Part shown: piece by piece, positions 1 through 10,500 of the stretch
How the letters are laid out: every line of letters starts with the position of its first letter
How positions within the stretch are numbered: the first letter of the stretch is position 1
Source: Parastagonospora avenae f. sp. tritici 18332-5
Lineage: Eukaryota; Ascomycota; Dothideomycetes; Pleosporales; Phaeosphaeriaceae
Direction: 5' to 3'
Assembly: GCA_022559985.1 (NCBI GenBank)
Contig: JAFJTR010000016.1
Location: 372,001 to 436,000 of the forward strand
Length of the DNA stretch: 64,000 nucleotides
The notes under the pieces: model-generated
Databases searched by the model: none
What the model was told of the DNA's origin: nothing
What the model saw: the letters and a program-made list of their open reading frames with translations, nothing else
Translations under genes and position numbers: made by a program

Positions 1-745
1 GCACGTTGTAGTCTGGCCAGGTCGCTGTGAACGCTGTGTCAGGCGCGCCTGTCGCTTGATTGATGCAGGCTAGAATAGGTAATATGGTCCCTGTGCATAT
101 GAGCGATCTAAGTGTGACCAGCCTAGTCCTCTGCAAGGCACTCTCAAGATAGCTAGTGTCTCGATTACCGTGCATACGGGAAGTGAGCAACTGGTGTAAG
201 CGGACGCCGATGCCGAGACCTGATCTAATTCGCTCCTGTGGCAACAATTTTAAGTCGCGTGTACAAAGGGACCTACCTCTAGTATGCACTTTGCGGCGTG
301 CCTCACCAACGCGCATTGCACTCTACAAAGGGTGCCAACCATCTTGGATCAGGTCATTGCGGGAACTTATCTCTGAAACGATAGCGGCAGCTATTAGGCA
401 TGTGGCTCGCATGAGTCTCCAACGTGGAATGGGCATGCTCGCGTCTGGCTATCTTATCCCTAGGAATGCAAACATCGCGTCGATTGTGGCACGACCACCC
501 TGCCATCCTCCATCGCCCTTCTGCAACACTCAACACTTTCATGCAAAATTATTGCCCACCTAGCTGGATTGCGTCCAAGCCATTTCGGTGGATTCATTCC
601 TCCCTTGCCATGTTGCGATGTTCGCCACCCTCCCTTACTTGCAACGCCATATATACCAACTCGACATCATGATAGCATATTCTTTCTACTTACTCCAGTC
701 ACTCGCTTCTTTTGTCATTCGTTTCTCAAGGAGCAAGTAGCAGTC
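1..745. other. Intergenic, 5' region of the first gene
   Basis: I see no convincing gene here. Several open frames exist on both strands, but their translations look like random coding and have no recognisable domain. The last 100 bases before the first gene contain a TATATA-like stretch (about 650-656) and pyrimidine-rich sequence typical of a fungal core promoter and 5' leader. Confidence 0.5.
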
Positions 746-2602
746 ATGTCACCCACATGCTCCAAGGCCGCGATGCGCGCACTAATTTCTATTATGCTGG
801 CGACCAGCATCGCCAACGCCGCAGCACTCCCTCACGAGGTACTCGATGCCCGTGATGCATCGCCGGTGCAGAACGCTCAGCTCGCAGCCGAGGCCATCCA
901 AGCCGCCGCCAACGCCGCTGCCACAAACCCGACCAACTTCTTCGAGGACATCAGCGACGAGCTCAACAACCGCACTGCATGGGAGGTTTTCAGGGACTTC
1001 TTCACTCGCCTTTTTGGCCCCAGGGAGGACGATGACGACGACAACGAGCCCGCTGCTGTGACTATCACGGTCACGCCTACGCCTGCGAATCCTACCAGCC
1101 CCGTCTCGTCCGCTATCGAGATCATCATCCCTGCTGATCCTTCAGCCACACCTACCCCAGTTGTGGTTTCCCTGTACCCGTCTACCACTCCCGCCCCGTC
1201 TTCTGAGGCCGAGATCATCATGTCAATCCTGCCCGTTGGAGACATGTCCAGTGCCATCAACGCGAGCTTCCTCACGCCCATCTTCGTGACCGAGTCAGAA
1301 ACCGCTTCAGCCACCGAGACCGCCTCGGTCATCGAGACTTCGCCTCCATTTCCTGTGTTCAACTCTACCACAGGCTATGGCGGCCCAGTTCCTACCGCTG
1401 CAAACATCACGGGATGGTTCAGCACCAATCCGCTTGTCACTGGCGTCCCGATACCCGTGAACTCCAGCCTGCCCTCAGGAACTGGAATCGCGCTCCCTAT
1501 CGAGACAACTCTTCCCGTTATCAACGTGACGATTCCTCTCATCAACATCACTGCGCCCGTCGCCGAGAACGCCACCTCAACCAGTCTTGTCGTTCTTACT
1601 TCGACCGTGTATCCCGTTCCTATCGTTGGCACTGGCACCGCGCCTTCAGTCTCTGGTGGAACAGGTGTTCCCATCGTCGTTATTGGCACCCCACTTTGGC
1701 CCAACGCAACTTACGGCGATTCTACCGCCTCCGTTGCGCCTGTTGGAACTGGATCTAGCGCTCCTCTTGGAACCGCCATCTCTGCTCCTCTCGGAACTGG
1801 CGCTACCGCCGTTCTTCCCATAAAGACTGCGGTCTCATACGGCACTGGCATTCCATACGGCACCGGCTACGGGACTGGATACGGGACTGGTGCGACTTAC
1901 GGCACTGGCTCCAGCGCCGTCGCCCCTCTTGCGACCGGCACTGGCAGCCTGCCCGCTGGCACTGATCTCCCCATCGCCGCCAGCCCGTTGTACCCCAACA
2001 CTACATACCCCAGCGGACCTAGCGGCGCCGTGTACCCCTCAGCTCCCCTCCTGGTGACCGCTGTCCCTCTGCCCAGCCCGATTAATGTCACCTTCCCCGA
2101 AGGAACCCCTATCGCCCTTCCTAGCCCCATCAACGTCACCTTCCCCGAGGTGACCCCTATCGCCCTACCCAGCCCGATCAATGTCACTTACCCTGACGCA
2201 AATGTGTCTACCACCGCAGAAGCCGTTGAGGGAAGCGTTACATTCATCCCCATCACCGTCACCGGTGTCCCAGGAAGCAGTGTCGCCATCACGGTTGCCA
2301 TCCCCGCTGCGCCTTACGCCAACACCACCGCCATCGAGAGCGCTGTTCTTCCCGTTCAGACCACCGAGGTTCCCGTTGAGACTACCGAAGCGCCCGTTTC
2401 CGTCGGAACTGGCCTCCCAGTCTCTTCCTACGCATCTGACATTGCGGCTCCATACGCCAACACCACCTCGATCATCGTCACCGAGACCGAGACCGCGACC
2501 GCCTCCGCAATTGTGATCCTCCCCATCGCGACGCCCGAGGTCGTTGATGCTGGTACGTTGAGCGTGATTATTCCCTTGCCCTCCGGAGGATACGGCCGTT
2601 AA
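746..2602 (+). CDS. Secreted Ser/Thr/Pro/Val-rich repeat protein (cell-wall or extracellular)
   Basis: A 618-residue single-exon protein. I start at the ATG at 746 because it is followed by a typical signal peptide (basic start, hydrophobic core, Ala-rich cleavage area at about residues 15-28); an in-frame upstream extension to 569 lacks a sensible start. A Lys/Arg-poor, N-glycosylation-rich body follows, with many N-V-T, N-T-T and N-I-T sequons. An acidic D/E run lies near residue 95. Low-complexity repeats are visible: YGTG units at about residues 363-390, and three near-identical units built on PSPINVT at about 445-482. No catalytic domain is recognisable. The C terminus (ending SGGYGR) has no hydrophobic tail, so a GPI anchor is unlikely. 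Composition suggests a structural or wall-associated mannoprotein; this is inference from composition only. Confidence 0.75.
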   Translation: MSPTCSKAAMRALISIMLATSIANAAALPHEVLDARDASPVQNAQLAAEAIQAAANAAATNPTNFFEDISDELNNRTAWEVFRDFFTRLFGPREDDDDDNEPAAVTITVTPTPANPTSPVSSAIEIIIPADPSATPTPVVVSLYPSTTPAPSSEAEIIMSILPVGDMSSAINASFLTPIFVTESETASATETASVIETSPPFPVFNSTTGYGGPVPTAANITGWFSTNPLVTGVPIPVNSSLPSGTGIALPIETTLPVINVTIPLINITAPVAENATSTSLVVLTSTVYPVPIVGTGTAPSVSGGTGVPIVVIGTPLWPNATYGDSTASVAPVGTGSSAPLGTAISAPLGTGATAVLPIKTAVSYGTGIPYGTGYGTGYGTGATYGTGSSAVAPLATGTGSLPAGTDLPIAASPLYPNTTYPSGPSGAVYPSAPLLVTAVPLPSPINVTFPEGTPIALPSPINVTFPEVTPIALPSPINVTYPDANVSTTAEAVEGSVTFIPITVTGVPGSSVAITVAIPAAPYANTTAIESAVLPVQTTEVPVETTEAPVSVGTGLPVSSYASDIAAPYANTTSIIVTETETATASAIVILPIATPEVVDAGTLSVIIPLPSGGYGR

Positions 2603-3031
2603 ATTGCTTTCTCGCGCATGCATCGTTTTGACATTTTGTTTGTTCCATTGTGAATGCGATTTATAGCATGAGAAATGATCAGTACGACAGCGAATCTTGC
2701 GACGATGGCATGAACCACACGAAAGAGCTGGAAGGGGATTGAATCAGATGGAGGAAGGGATATCCATGATGATGAATGTGGAGCAATATGTTTTTACTTT
2801 ATGGGAGGTCCTAATGTAGTTACTTTAATGCGCCTAAATGATGCATCATGGTGATACTTTTGGACCTTTCTCGTCTAGTTGCTTTTTCCTTGCATGTGTC
2901 TGTGTCTCTTTCAAAGTCTCGTCTTTTTGTGCTACATTCTTAATTCTTCTCTTCTCCTATCTTTTCTCTTCACTTGATCTACCTTCCTCGCCCATCTACC
3001 CCCTAAAGTGTACATACTAACGACTTCGCAG
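2603..3031. promoter_or_regulatory. Intergenic with CT-rich leader and 3' end of an intron
   Basis: It holds the 3' region of the secreted repeat protein and the upstream region of the chitinase-like gene. Strongly pyrimidine-rich DNA from about 2865 to 3005 resembles a fungal CT-rich promoter/5' leader. A branch-site-like CTAAC (3017-3021) followed by a CAG acceptor (3029-3031) marks the end of an intron. The matching first exon could not be identified with confidence. Confidence 0.45.
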
Positions 3032-4974
3032 GCCTTCTCTCCCTTCGGAACCTCTGCGAAAACACCCCGGATGTCCACACCCTCACCCTACCGCTAATCT
3101 CCCGCTTCTACGGCCCCGCCGCCTACCCAGCCCTCTTCCCCTTCCCAGGCTGCACGGTCCCCAACTCCCGTCAAGCAATCCAAGCACCCGGCCTGCTCGA
3201 CTGCTCCGCCCTCGGCGTCGAAGTCCAACACTGCCAATCCCTCGGCAAGCGCGTACTCCTCAGCATCAAAGGCTCCAGCCTCGCCGCTGTCGGCGGAAAC
3301 ACCAACTTCGGCGACCCGAATGAGCCCACGGATCCCTTTGGTCTTGGGTTTGATGATGGAAATGTGCAGAAGCGACAGATCAGTAATTTTCTGAAGCCCA
3401 TTCTTCCAAATTTGGATTTGAACTTGGGACATGGACCGGTTGTTGTGGCTTCCCCGAGTCCTTCAGCGAGCAAGCCAACGATCGGTCAGCCGATCAACGT
3501 GGGGGTGAATCTTGGGCCGATTGCTAGTGTGGGCGTCTCGGTGGGTCAACCGGGCATTGTTGTGGATGTGAACTCGCCGGTTAAGGTCAGTATCAGTCTA
3601 GGTCTGGGCTTCGGAGGAGGTGCCAGTACCACGAAGCCTGTGTCGAGTGTCAGTACCAGCAAGCCTGTGTCAAGTGCTAGTGCTAGCAAAGCGGTTTCGA
3701 GCGCCAGTTCCAGCAAGGCGGTCTCGAGCGCCAGTGCTAGCACACCGGTCTCAAGTGTTGCATCTGTCATCAGCAGCAGTGCCGGCGTATCAGTCACGAG
3801 TGTCAATGGAGCTGCAGGTGTCAGCGTTGCTGTATCGGTCGGTGTCAGCACTCCAGTCTCAAGTGCCAGTACCAGCACATCCGTCTCAAGCTTCATCACC
3901 AGCGCAGCGGTCTCGAGCGTCAGCACAGTCGAACCAGCTTCAAGCGCCATTGTCGACACATCGGTATCAAGCGCCAACGTCGTCGAATCGGTTTCGAGCA
4001 TCAGTGCCAGCAAACCTGCCTCTAGTGCCAGGGTCATTGAAAGTATCGCAAGTGCCAGCCCCGTCGTCGAGTCGGTCTCAAGCGCCTCTGCTGCTGAATC
4101 AATCTCAAGCATCGTCGCCGAGTCAATCTCAAGCATTGCTGCCGAAGTAGTCTCAAGCGCCGCCGCCGAAGTAGGTTCAAGCATCACCACCGCTGAGTCA
4201 ATCTCAAGCATTGCCGCCGCCGAATCTACCTCAACCGTCAGCGACGTCGTATTCACCTCAATGATCAGTGTCGGCGAGCTTGTCGCAGCTCCCAGCGCCA
4301 TCGAATCTGCCTCCAGCATCAGTGCCAGCTCACCCACCACAAGTGTTGCCGAGTCCATCTCCAGCGCCTCAGCCATTTCGACACCCACTAGCAGCCCGAC
4401 CATCGACCGCCCCGTCATCGTCGCCGAAGTAAACCCCCTCACAACCGCCAGCACCACGTTCCCAATCTCATCTACCGCATCTTCGTCACCCTTCCCAAAC
4501 CTCTTCTCCCCCTCCCACCCCCCCTCCTCCTTCGCCCTCACCCTATTCTCCCTCTTCGGCGAAGGCCACACCGAGCGCGCCGACCTACGCCCACTCGGGC
4601 CTACACCACCCTCCGGCGCCTCCCCTAACGGCACAGAGTGGATTAACCCCATCCTAACCGCTCTGCAGCGCCCGCTTGGTGAAGAAGTCGTCGTCGATGG
4701 ATTCGACGTGCAGATTCCCGCGGAGTGGAAGGGCACGTATCAGGATGGGCAGTTTGCGGATTTGGTGAGCAGGTTGAAGAGCTTGCATGATGAGAGTTGG
4801 GAGGAGAGTGGGGGCGTTGTAGGCGGGAAGGATGATTTGGGGGCGGATGGGAAGGGAGTTGTTTATTCGGGGTGGATTGGTGGCGCATTGAGGACGAGGA
4901 GTCCGAGTTTGACTGTTGTGACGGATCATCAGAGGAAGGGGTGGGTGGAGTGGAATCCTATGGCTGATATGTGA
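3032..4974 (+). CDS. Degenerate class III chitinase-like (GH18) protein with long Ser-rich insert
   Basis: The open frame continues upstream of the first internal ATG (3364) to an acceptor at 3031, giving at least 646 residues; the N-terminal exon (signal peptide and first beta strand) is unresolved. Residues 1-110 follow the class III chitinase pattern: CENTPDV, FYGPAAYP, then GLLDCSALG..CQSLGKRVLLS. About 300 residues of Ser/Val/Ala-rich repeats (units like VSSASAS, about 3620-4480) follow. GH18-like sequence then resumes with FALTLFSLFGEGHTERADLRPLG and a second glycosidase landmark, VVVDGFDVQIPAE. Active GH18 enzymes have DxxDxDxE there; here the third Asp is Gln and the catalytic Glu is Pro, so chitin hydrolysis is not expected. 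The protein ends about 90 residues later, shorter than a full barrel. It may be a wall-binding or decoy protein (inference). The reading frame is intact, arguing against simple decay. Confidence 0.6.
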
Positions 4975-5484
4975 AGGGTTGATTGAGGAGTTTGAGGGGG
5001 ATTTTGGGTGTGTGTGGCGATGGATGAGGATTGATGTGAAAGGTCGGTTTTATACACTTACAATTATGATAAAAGCGCGCAGCGCAAGCTGAAGGATAGC
5101 TTAGGTATTTTTTTAAGTAATGATTATTGTAATGACTAAACATGATTTAGGACTTCTTTCAATAGTGGTAAAGTAGAAACATCACAAAAATAAGATTCGA
5201 GACATTATAGCCAGGGCAAGTGCTTTTTCATTTCGTTGTTCGCCGTCATATCTCAGGAGTACCTACATGTACATGGTTGCGTTTGCGCTGAGAGTGATGT
5301 TCAATCATCTCTCGAAGACCGTGCTATTACCTAGCTCTGTCTTCGAGGTTACACCCCCGTTAAGCTTAATTCCATCCAAGTTCCATTCCACCTTTTGATG
5401 ATCGTACCACGAAGCGCTCACGCTTGTGAGCAATTAACCGATAGTTCTCTCAGACGTTGCGAGAAGAGTTGTAATGAGGGCTTA
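4975..5484. other. Intergenic between converging genes
   Basis: AT-richer sequence between the 3' ends of the chitinase-like gene (plus) and the zinc-knuckle gene (minus). No open frame of note; it presumably holds both polyadenylation regions. Confidence 0.5.
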
Positions 5485-6661
5485 TCAGGCCGCAGTAGCA
5501 GTGGAAGCATCGCCCCAGTTGTCGCCGTTGGCAGCAGCAGTGCTCTCATCAGCCCAGTCGCCAGTCGAAGCAGTAGCCACACCCGAATCACCTCCACCTC
5601 CACCTCCACCAGAACCCCAGCTACCAGTAGCGGCACCGGAGTCACCACCAGCTCCAGCAGCGCCCCATCCGCCGTCAGCAGGCTCGACAGCCGGATTGGG
5701 ACAGCGACCAGCACCGTGGCCAAACTGCTCGCAGTTGCGGCACTTGACGCGGGACCAGTCCTTGGGTTTGTCGCACGCGCGGGACTGATGGCCCTCCTCA
5801 TCGCAGTTGCGGCAGCGGAAGACACGCGGCTCAGGGCACTCGCGCGATATGTGGCCAACCTGCTTGCAGTTATGGCACTCACGTCCACCGCCTCCGTCAG
5901 ATGCGTTCGCAGGCTCAGGACAGTCGGATTTGTTGTGGCTTTGGAATTTCGTTAGCATCATGTTTCAGCAGACGGAGAGAGTGAATTGAATTACCCAGGC
6001 TGGTTGCAGTTGAAGCAAACACGATCAGATCCTCCGCCACCACCCATGGGCTTGCGGGGCTGGGTACACTCGGTCTTGCGGTGTCTGTATTATGTCAGTC
6101 CTGGTATAAGTAGTCGTAAGATATCACATACCCGACTTCTCCGCAGTTGAAGCACGCCTGACCGCCACCAGAGCCACCCTTGGGACAGTCACGCTTCTGA
6201 TGGCCAGTATCACCGCAGCCGTAGCATGCGCGGTCGCCGCCACCTCCAACGGCGCCCTGAGGACAGTCGCGCTTCTGGTGGTCTTCGCTGCCACAGCCGA
6301 AGCAGGCACGACCGCCGCCACCACCGGAGTTGTTGTTGGCGTAGCCAGAAGCACCAGTGTTGGCGCCGAAGTCGGCAGCACCCCAGCCAGCATCGGCGGC
6401 GGGCGCACTCCAGGTGTCAGTAGCAGTGGTCGAAGTGAAGTTGTTGCCGCCAGTGTCAGCAGTGAAGCCGGTGGCGTCACCACCAAAGCCGTTGGTGTCG
6501 GTGCCCTCTGCTTTGGCCATGTCATTGGCTTCGGCCTCGCGGTGCTTCTTGGAGTTCTTGTGGGCGTTCCAGTCCTTGGTCGGGAGGGTTCTGTTGCAGA
6601 GCTCGCAGGTGGTGTTGGAAGGCTGCTGAACCTTGGGCTTCGGGTATGGGTTTGACGCCAT
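5485..6661 (-). CDS. Zinc-knuckle (CCHC x7) nucleic-acid-binding protein, CNBP/Byr3/Gis2-like
   Basis: Three exons (6661-6132, 6084-5995, 5938-5485) encode 357 residues; the introns are 47 and 56 nt and both splits restore a zinc knuckle, which supports the model. A U1-type C2H2 finger lies near the N terminus (CELCNRTLPTKDWNAHKNSKKH). A Gly/Asn/Thr-rich linker follows, then seven C-x2-C-x4-H-x4-C knuckles: CFGCGSEDHQKRDC, CYGCGDTGHQKRDC, CFNCGEVGHRKTEC, CFNCNQPGHNKSDC, CHNCKQVGHISREC, CRNCDEEGHQSRAC and CRNCEQFGHGAGRC. The tail is a Gly/Trp/Asp-rich low-complexity region. Such proteins bind single-stranded RNA or DNA and in yeasts act in translation and stress responses. The upstream in-frame ATG at 6697 could be an alternative start; I prefer 6661 because it begins just before the C2H2 finger. 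Confidence 0.85.
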
Positions 6662-7598
6662 GCCTGAGAGCTGAGTGGCAATCGCTACACGCACCATATT
6701 GGCTGGTAGTGTTGGCTGTAGTACTGATTGGAAGAAGATCTGCACGTGTGTGGTCAGCGCGCTGGTCAGGTCGAAGAGTGACCGTGAAGTGAGCCACAAC
6801 AGGCTGCAGTTGGCCTTTGAGTCGAGGAGCTTGCAAACTCTTAATTGGGTCGGCGCATAGAGCTTTCGCGTGATCGTGCAAAGTTTGCTCTTACGCCGCT
6901 CGAAACCGCAAGGGCCAAATCGTGCGCTGCAGGTGGAGTAGACTTACTATTCGATCAAGTACGCTGTGTCAGACACAACAATCGCCTCATCTGCTCTAAT
7001 CGAACAAAGAGAGCGAGAACTTGTAATGCCGTCGAAATTAAAGTGTGGTGGAGCGGGGACGCAGCAGACGGAAGGCGAGAGATGTTATGACGGAAGGAGC
7101 GACACCGTGCACACTACGCGCAACAAACAGGCGCGCCGTTGCCGGAGAACAGCCGGCGAATGGAACGGAGTAGAAACAAGCAGAAGTCTGGGAGAGCGAT
7201 GAGTATGAGTCCGTTCGTCTGGGTGACGGGTAGTCGCATGGGCAAGATGCTCGTGCGACATGACAGGGCAACGCGGCGAGTCCACGTTGCAGTCTTCTAC
7301 CACGGCATGAAATTTTGACGGCTATGATCAGACATGGGCAGTATTTTCGAGCCCTATCGATGAAGAGGCAATTGCGTCTTCATAATAGTCCTGCAGCATT
7401 GAGCCCGCATGCATCATGGTCTTACACACGACATTATTCTACTAGGTACGGTTAGCGTGTGTGTAGCAACGAGACTATTAGATTCAGATGCAGGAATCAA
7501 AGTGTGCTCACAAGTCATACACAAATGCAAGGAACTGCAGATCAAAACAATCCAAGATATCATATCATAGATTCACTAGGGTATCACTTCCTCACTGG
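6662..7598. other. Intergenic, upstream of the zinc-knuckle gene
   Basis: It contains the promoter of the zinc-knuckle gene and the 3' flank of the glycosyltransferase gene. Short open frames on both strands show no recognisable protein. Confidence 0.45.
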
Positions 7599-10500
7599 TT
7601 ACTTACTACTACTTCCCTCACCCGCCGTATCCCTCCCCAGCAGTACTCTCTGCCTATGCTCCTCCTCTAGCAGACTCTGCTTGCGCACATACTCCATGAC
7701 GATATCCTCCTCCGTTTTCTGTGCCTCCAATTTCTGCATACTCTCCTGGTGAGCCTTCTCACTCATCTCCAGCGCCTTCTTCAACTCCTCGTCTTCGTCC
7801 GCGGGATGAGTTCCATTCGCCCCAGTCGCGTCTGCAATGTCGTTCATGAAGCCACTCTCCTGTGCTCCAGATGCTGACTGGTACTCCTCTGGGTGCATGG
7901 CATGTAGGTGTGCGAGTTCCTTCGACTCGGCAACAATTCGCTGGAACTCTTCGTCGCCTTCAGTATCTTCGTCAGAATCCCACTCGGGATCATCGCCGTG
8001 CTGCCGACGTCGCGACGTGTCCAGCAAAGACTGGCGAATCGTCTCTTCCAGCAACCTCTGCTCTTCGATAGTGCTGCCGTTGCGGCCGGCTTCGTCGAGA
8101 CTGGCTTGCATGGCACGCTTGAGTGCCTGTTCTTCTTCCTCTACACTAGCCGTTTCGGGCGTGCGATCGAGTTCAGCAATGGATGCGCGGATAGCGTTGG
8201 CGACGAGCTTGTCCTCATCTGGATTGCCATGGGAATTTTGCGAGATGGAGGCGGCGATGGCAGCTTCGAGTTCTCGACGTTCCGCTTCTTCTTCAGCAAT
8301 CAGCTGCGCCTCAAGGGATACCTGCGACTCTTGCGTCTCATTGCTATTTGTGCGTGGGAATGTTGCAGCGTGTCGTTGTCTCCAAGCTGGTTGTTGTCCT
8401 GGCGGAATTGTTCGTGGCCCTGGTTCCGTTGCAGCGCTGCCATGACTCACACTATGTGTCAGAGACGGCTCCTGATACCCGCGGTGCTCATTAATGGCTG
8501 GTGGAAATGACGGTTGCGCCTCTGATCGTTTGAAGTGCGAATTCACCCGCTCCCATCTCTCTTGCCTTCTCTTCCTCTTGTCCTGAACCAGCGAGTGCAG
8601 GGAGTCCATTTGATCCTCGCCAACATTCTTCTTCTTCTTAATCCCGACCTTGACGTACTTCCATTGACTGACTATGGCATCTCTTTCCCGTGTCGAGAGC
8701 CCATTTGCCTCATCGTAGCCCTGAGCAATGCGAGCAGCAATGATATAATTCTGCACGGCCTTGCCCTTGCCCTTGATCATTTCTTGGTATATGCCCTTCA
8801 TAGCATAACCTGGAACAGCCCAGGCACCACCCATGACTCGGAACGGGACGCTGAAGATGCCCTGACCAACACCCTTGACGAAACCGACGGCACCCTCTTT
8901 CTTCGCGCCCTTGTACGGATCGGTGACGATACCAGTGATGCCATCGTATAAGCCAAAGCCGAATTCCTGCATTCGTGTCAGCATCTGCCACAAATATTTG
9001 CAATATCAAGCCTACCTTGGCTGCGGTTCTTACTCCGCTCTGGAAATCAGTCACTTTGTCCACTTGGCGCACCTCGACGCCGTACAGCTTTGGTACGTTG
9101 TGAAGACCCTTAGCCACGTTCAACGAAAAGTCCATGGGCGACTTGAAACCCGCGCCAATGATCCTTGCAAGACCTTTGCCAGTATCAACAGCCGAAGTCA
9201 TAGTTTCTTGAAGATCAGGTCCTGGCTTGTCTGGTGGTGGAGTCGCTGTGCCGCTGTTTGTACGAATCTCTGTAGCTGTATTAGAGCTTTCACGTCGAAG
9301 GACCCGAGCGCGTTCTCTTGATGATGATCGTGAACCTTGAGCAGATTCAGCAAAAGCTTTGGACATGAATGTCTGTCTGTGAGTAGGTGTACCTGGCGTA
9401 CCTGGGCTCTGCACAGCTGTCTTGTCTGTGTTGCTCCTAACTGGAGCGGTACTGTCGATAGAAACATCGGTATCGTTTGTCTCAGTCCTAGTCGCAGGTG
9501 GGCGTCTGGCGCCACTAGATTCTGCGGTCGATGAAGCAGTGTCGCTGGTAGCCTTCTCTTTACCCTTCTTGCTTGCTCGCGCGTCCGGGTGAATATTGAG
9601 TAACTTCAAGGTCTGAATGGGCATGTCAGCGACGCCCATCATTATTGATGTTGCTGTCCCCATTATGGCACCAGCTCCACCTGAGATAGGGTCAACGGGT
9701 CCGTCGTCGATTGAGAACTCGCGAGGGCGATGCCTATTCCTGTTAGCCTTTGCTTCAACATTCTGCCCGTCCTCACATACAATTTGAGCTCCGAAAAGTT
9801 GAGTTCTCCCTGTTGAGCAAGCACCGTCGCCACTTGTGCGCTGAGTTTCACTTGTGTTCGCTTGACTCTCCAGACTGCAGGGCGATTTGGGAGGACGGCA
9901 CATCGCAAATCGTCGTACCTTAGCATTTGATGAAATGCCTGTGCTCCCTTTTGACAACCGTCCTCTTGTTTGATCTTGTTGCACAGTTCTTGTGCGCGCT
10001 CGAGCGACTGAGGTTCCAATGCCTTGTTGATCGACTCGGCCAGTTTCTCTGCCGTGAGATCCTTGTATGGAACAGGATCCGGTCCAGCACCAGCACGCGC
10101 GACCATCGCTCCCCAGAAAGGCTGGTCTCCGAAGAAGGGCACAACAACTGTTGGTCTTCCGGCGGCGATACCAGCAGCTGTGGTTCCAGCTCCACCATGA
10201 TGGACAACCGCGGAGACGCGCTTGAACAGCCAATCGTGAGGGCAATTCCCGAGCATGAAGACACCTTCAGGAATGCCGAGCTCGTCAGCGCCAAGGCCAC
10301 CCCATCCCTTGGAGACTAATGCCCGCCTTCCAGTCATCTTGACTGCCTCGAATATCATCTTAGTCATAGCATTAGGATCGTCCACCACAATCGAGCCAAA
10401 GCCGATATACACAGGTGGCTCGCCTGCATCAAGGAAGGCTGAAAGGTCCGCGGCGGGTTGATAGTTTTGCGCAAGGTCGAGGAAGTAGAAGCCCGCTACG

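Noticed and set aside
877..1371. Reverse-strand frame inside the Ser/Thr-rich secreted protein gene
   Set aside because: It mirrors the codon bias of the plus-strand gene and has no start context, domain or signal peptide.
3546..4736. 396-codon reverse frame over the Ser-rich insert
   Set aside because: It is a shadow of the repeat array; its translation (LALETD-like repeats) is just the complement of the Ser repeats.
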